Assembly (NCBI GenBank): GCA_021778935.1
Contig: JAJYBQ010000124.1
Location: 1 to 7,544, forward strand
Direction: 5' to 3'
Length of the DNA stretch: 7,544 bases
From: Pseudomonadota bacterium
GTDB taxonomy: Bacteria; Pseudomonadota; Gammaproteobacteria; Burkholderiales; Burkholderiaceae
Shown: positions 7,459 through 7,544 of the stretch, piece after piece
Position numbering within the stretch: position 1 is the stretch's first letter
Layout: each line of letters starts with the position of its first letter
The notes under the pieces: model-generated
Databases searched by the model: none
Seen by the model: the letters and a program-made list of their open reading frames with translations, nothing else
What the model was told of the DNA's origin: nothing
Made by a program: the position numbers and the translations under genes

Positions 7459-7487
7459 AGCATACCGTGCCGAACGGCGCCGGTCAT
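7459..7487 (-). promoter_or_regulatory. Candidate sigma-70 promoter of the lipoprotein gene
   Basis: Read on the minus strand, ATGACC (7487-7482, four of six to TTGACA) and TATGCT (7464-7459, four of six to TATAAT) are separated by exactly 17 bp. Transcription would start near 7452 and leave a leader of about 24 bases with the ribosome binding site inside it. The rest of the window end (7488-7544) shows no gene. An 11-bp direct repeat GAACGGCGCCG occurs at 7472-7482, inside the spacer, and again at 7523-7533. Confidence 0.4.
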
Positions 7488-7544
7488 GGCGATGCCGCCC
7501 GCGGCCTCGCGCCGCCCTCGGAGAACGGCGCCGCCCCCGGAAAC

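Noticed and set aside
7488..7544. Possible further gene at the right end
   Set aside because: Too short and GC-rich; no start with a ribosome binding site and no recognisable peptide.

Overview
The window comes from a GC-rich bacterial chromosome and reads as ordinary proteobacterial sequence. The dapF-DUF484 gene pair, the GAF-PAS-GGDEF-EAL protein, the SulP-STAS transporter and the lipoprotein together suggest a betaproteobacterium, possibly Burkholderiales-like. That placement is an inference from gene content, not a database match. Coding is dense. Five genes are complete and one is cut by the left edge. I see no tRNA, rRNA, CRISPR array, insertion sequence, integrase or attachment site.

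Left block (1-2644, minus strand): transcription runs leftward through dapF (diaminopimelate epimerase), a DUF484 protein and an RlmI-type 23S rRNA cytosine methyltransferase whose C-terminus lies outside the window. Both junctions are 4-bp ATGA stop/start overlaps, so the three genes form a tight, probably translationally coupled operon. In many proteobacteria the gene after DUF484 is xerC; here that place holds the methyltransferase.

Centre (2645-5064): a 170-bp divergent intergenic region separates dapF from a 749-residue plus-strand cyclic-di-GMP protein (GAF, PAS, degenerate GGDEF, EAL). The GGDEF domain has lost its signature glycines, its I-site and a metal-binding Asp. The EAL domain keeps its catalytic set, so the protein most likely degrades c-di-GMP.

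Right block (5065-7544): a 111-bp gap with a strong imperfect palindrome and a TATGAT box leads to a SulP-family anion transporter with a C-terminal STAS domain, read in the same direction as the EAL protein. It converges on a small minus-strand lipoprotein gene of unknown function that has its own recognisable promoter and ribosome binding site. The final ~115 bases hold that promoter and no gene.

Nothing here looks like a wholly new system. The points most worth a second look are the asymmetric GGDEF/EAL pair, the possible leaderless start of dapF, the palindrome before the transporter, the methyltransferase in the usual xerC position, and the uncharacterised lipoprotein.
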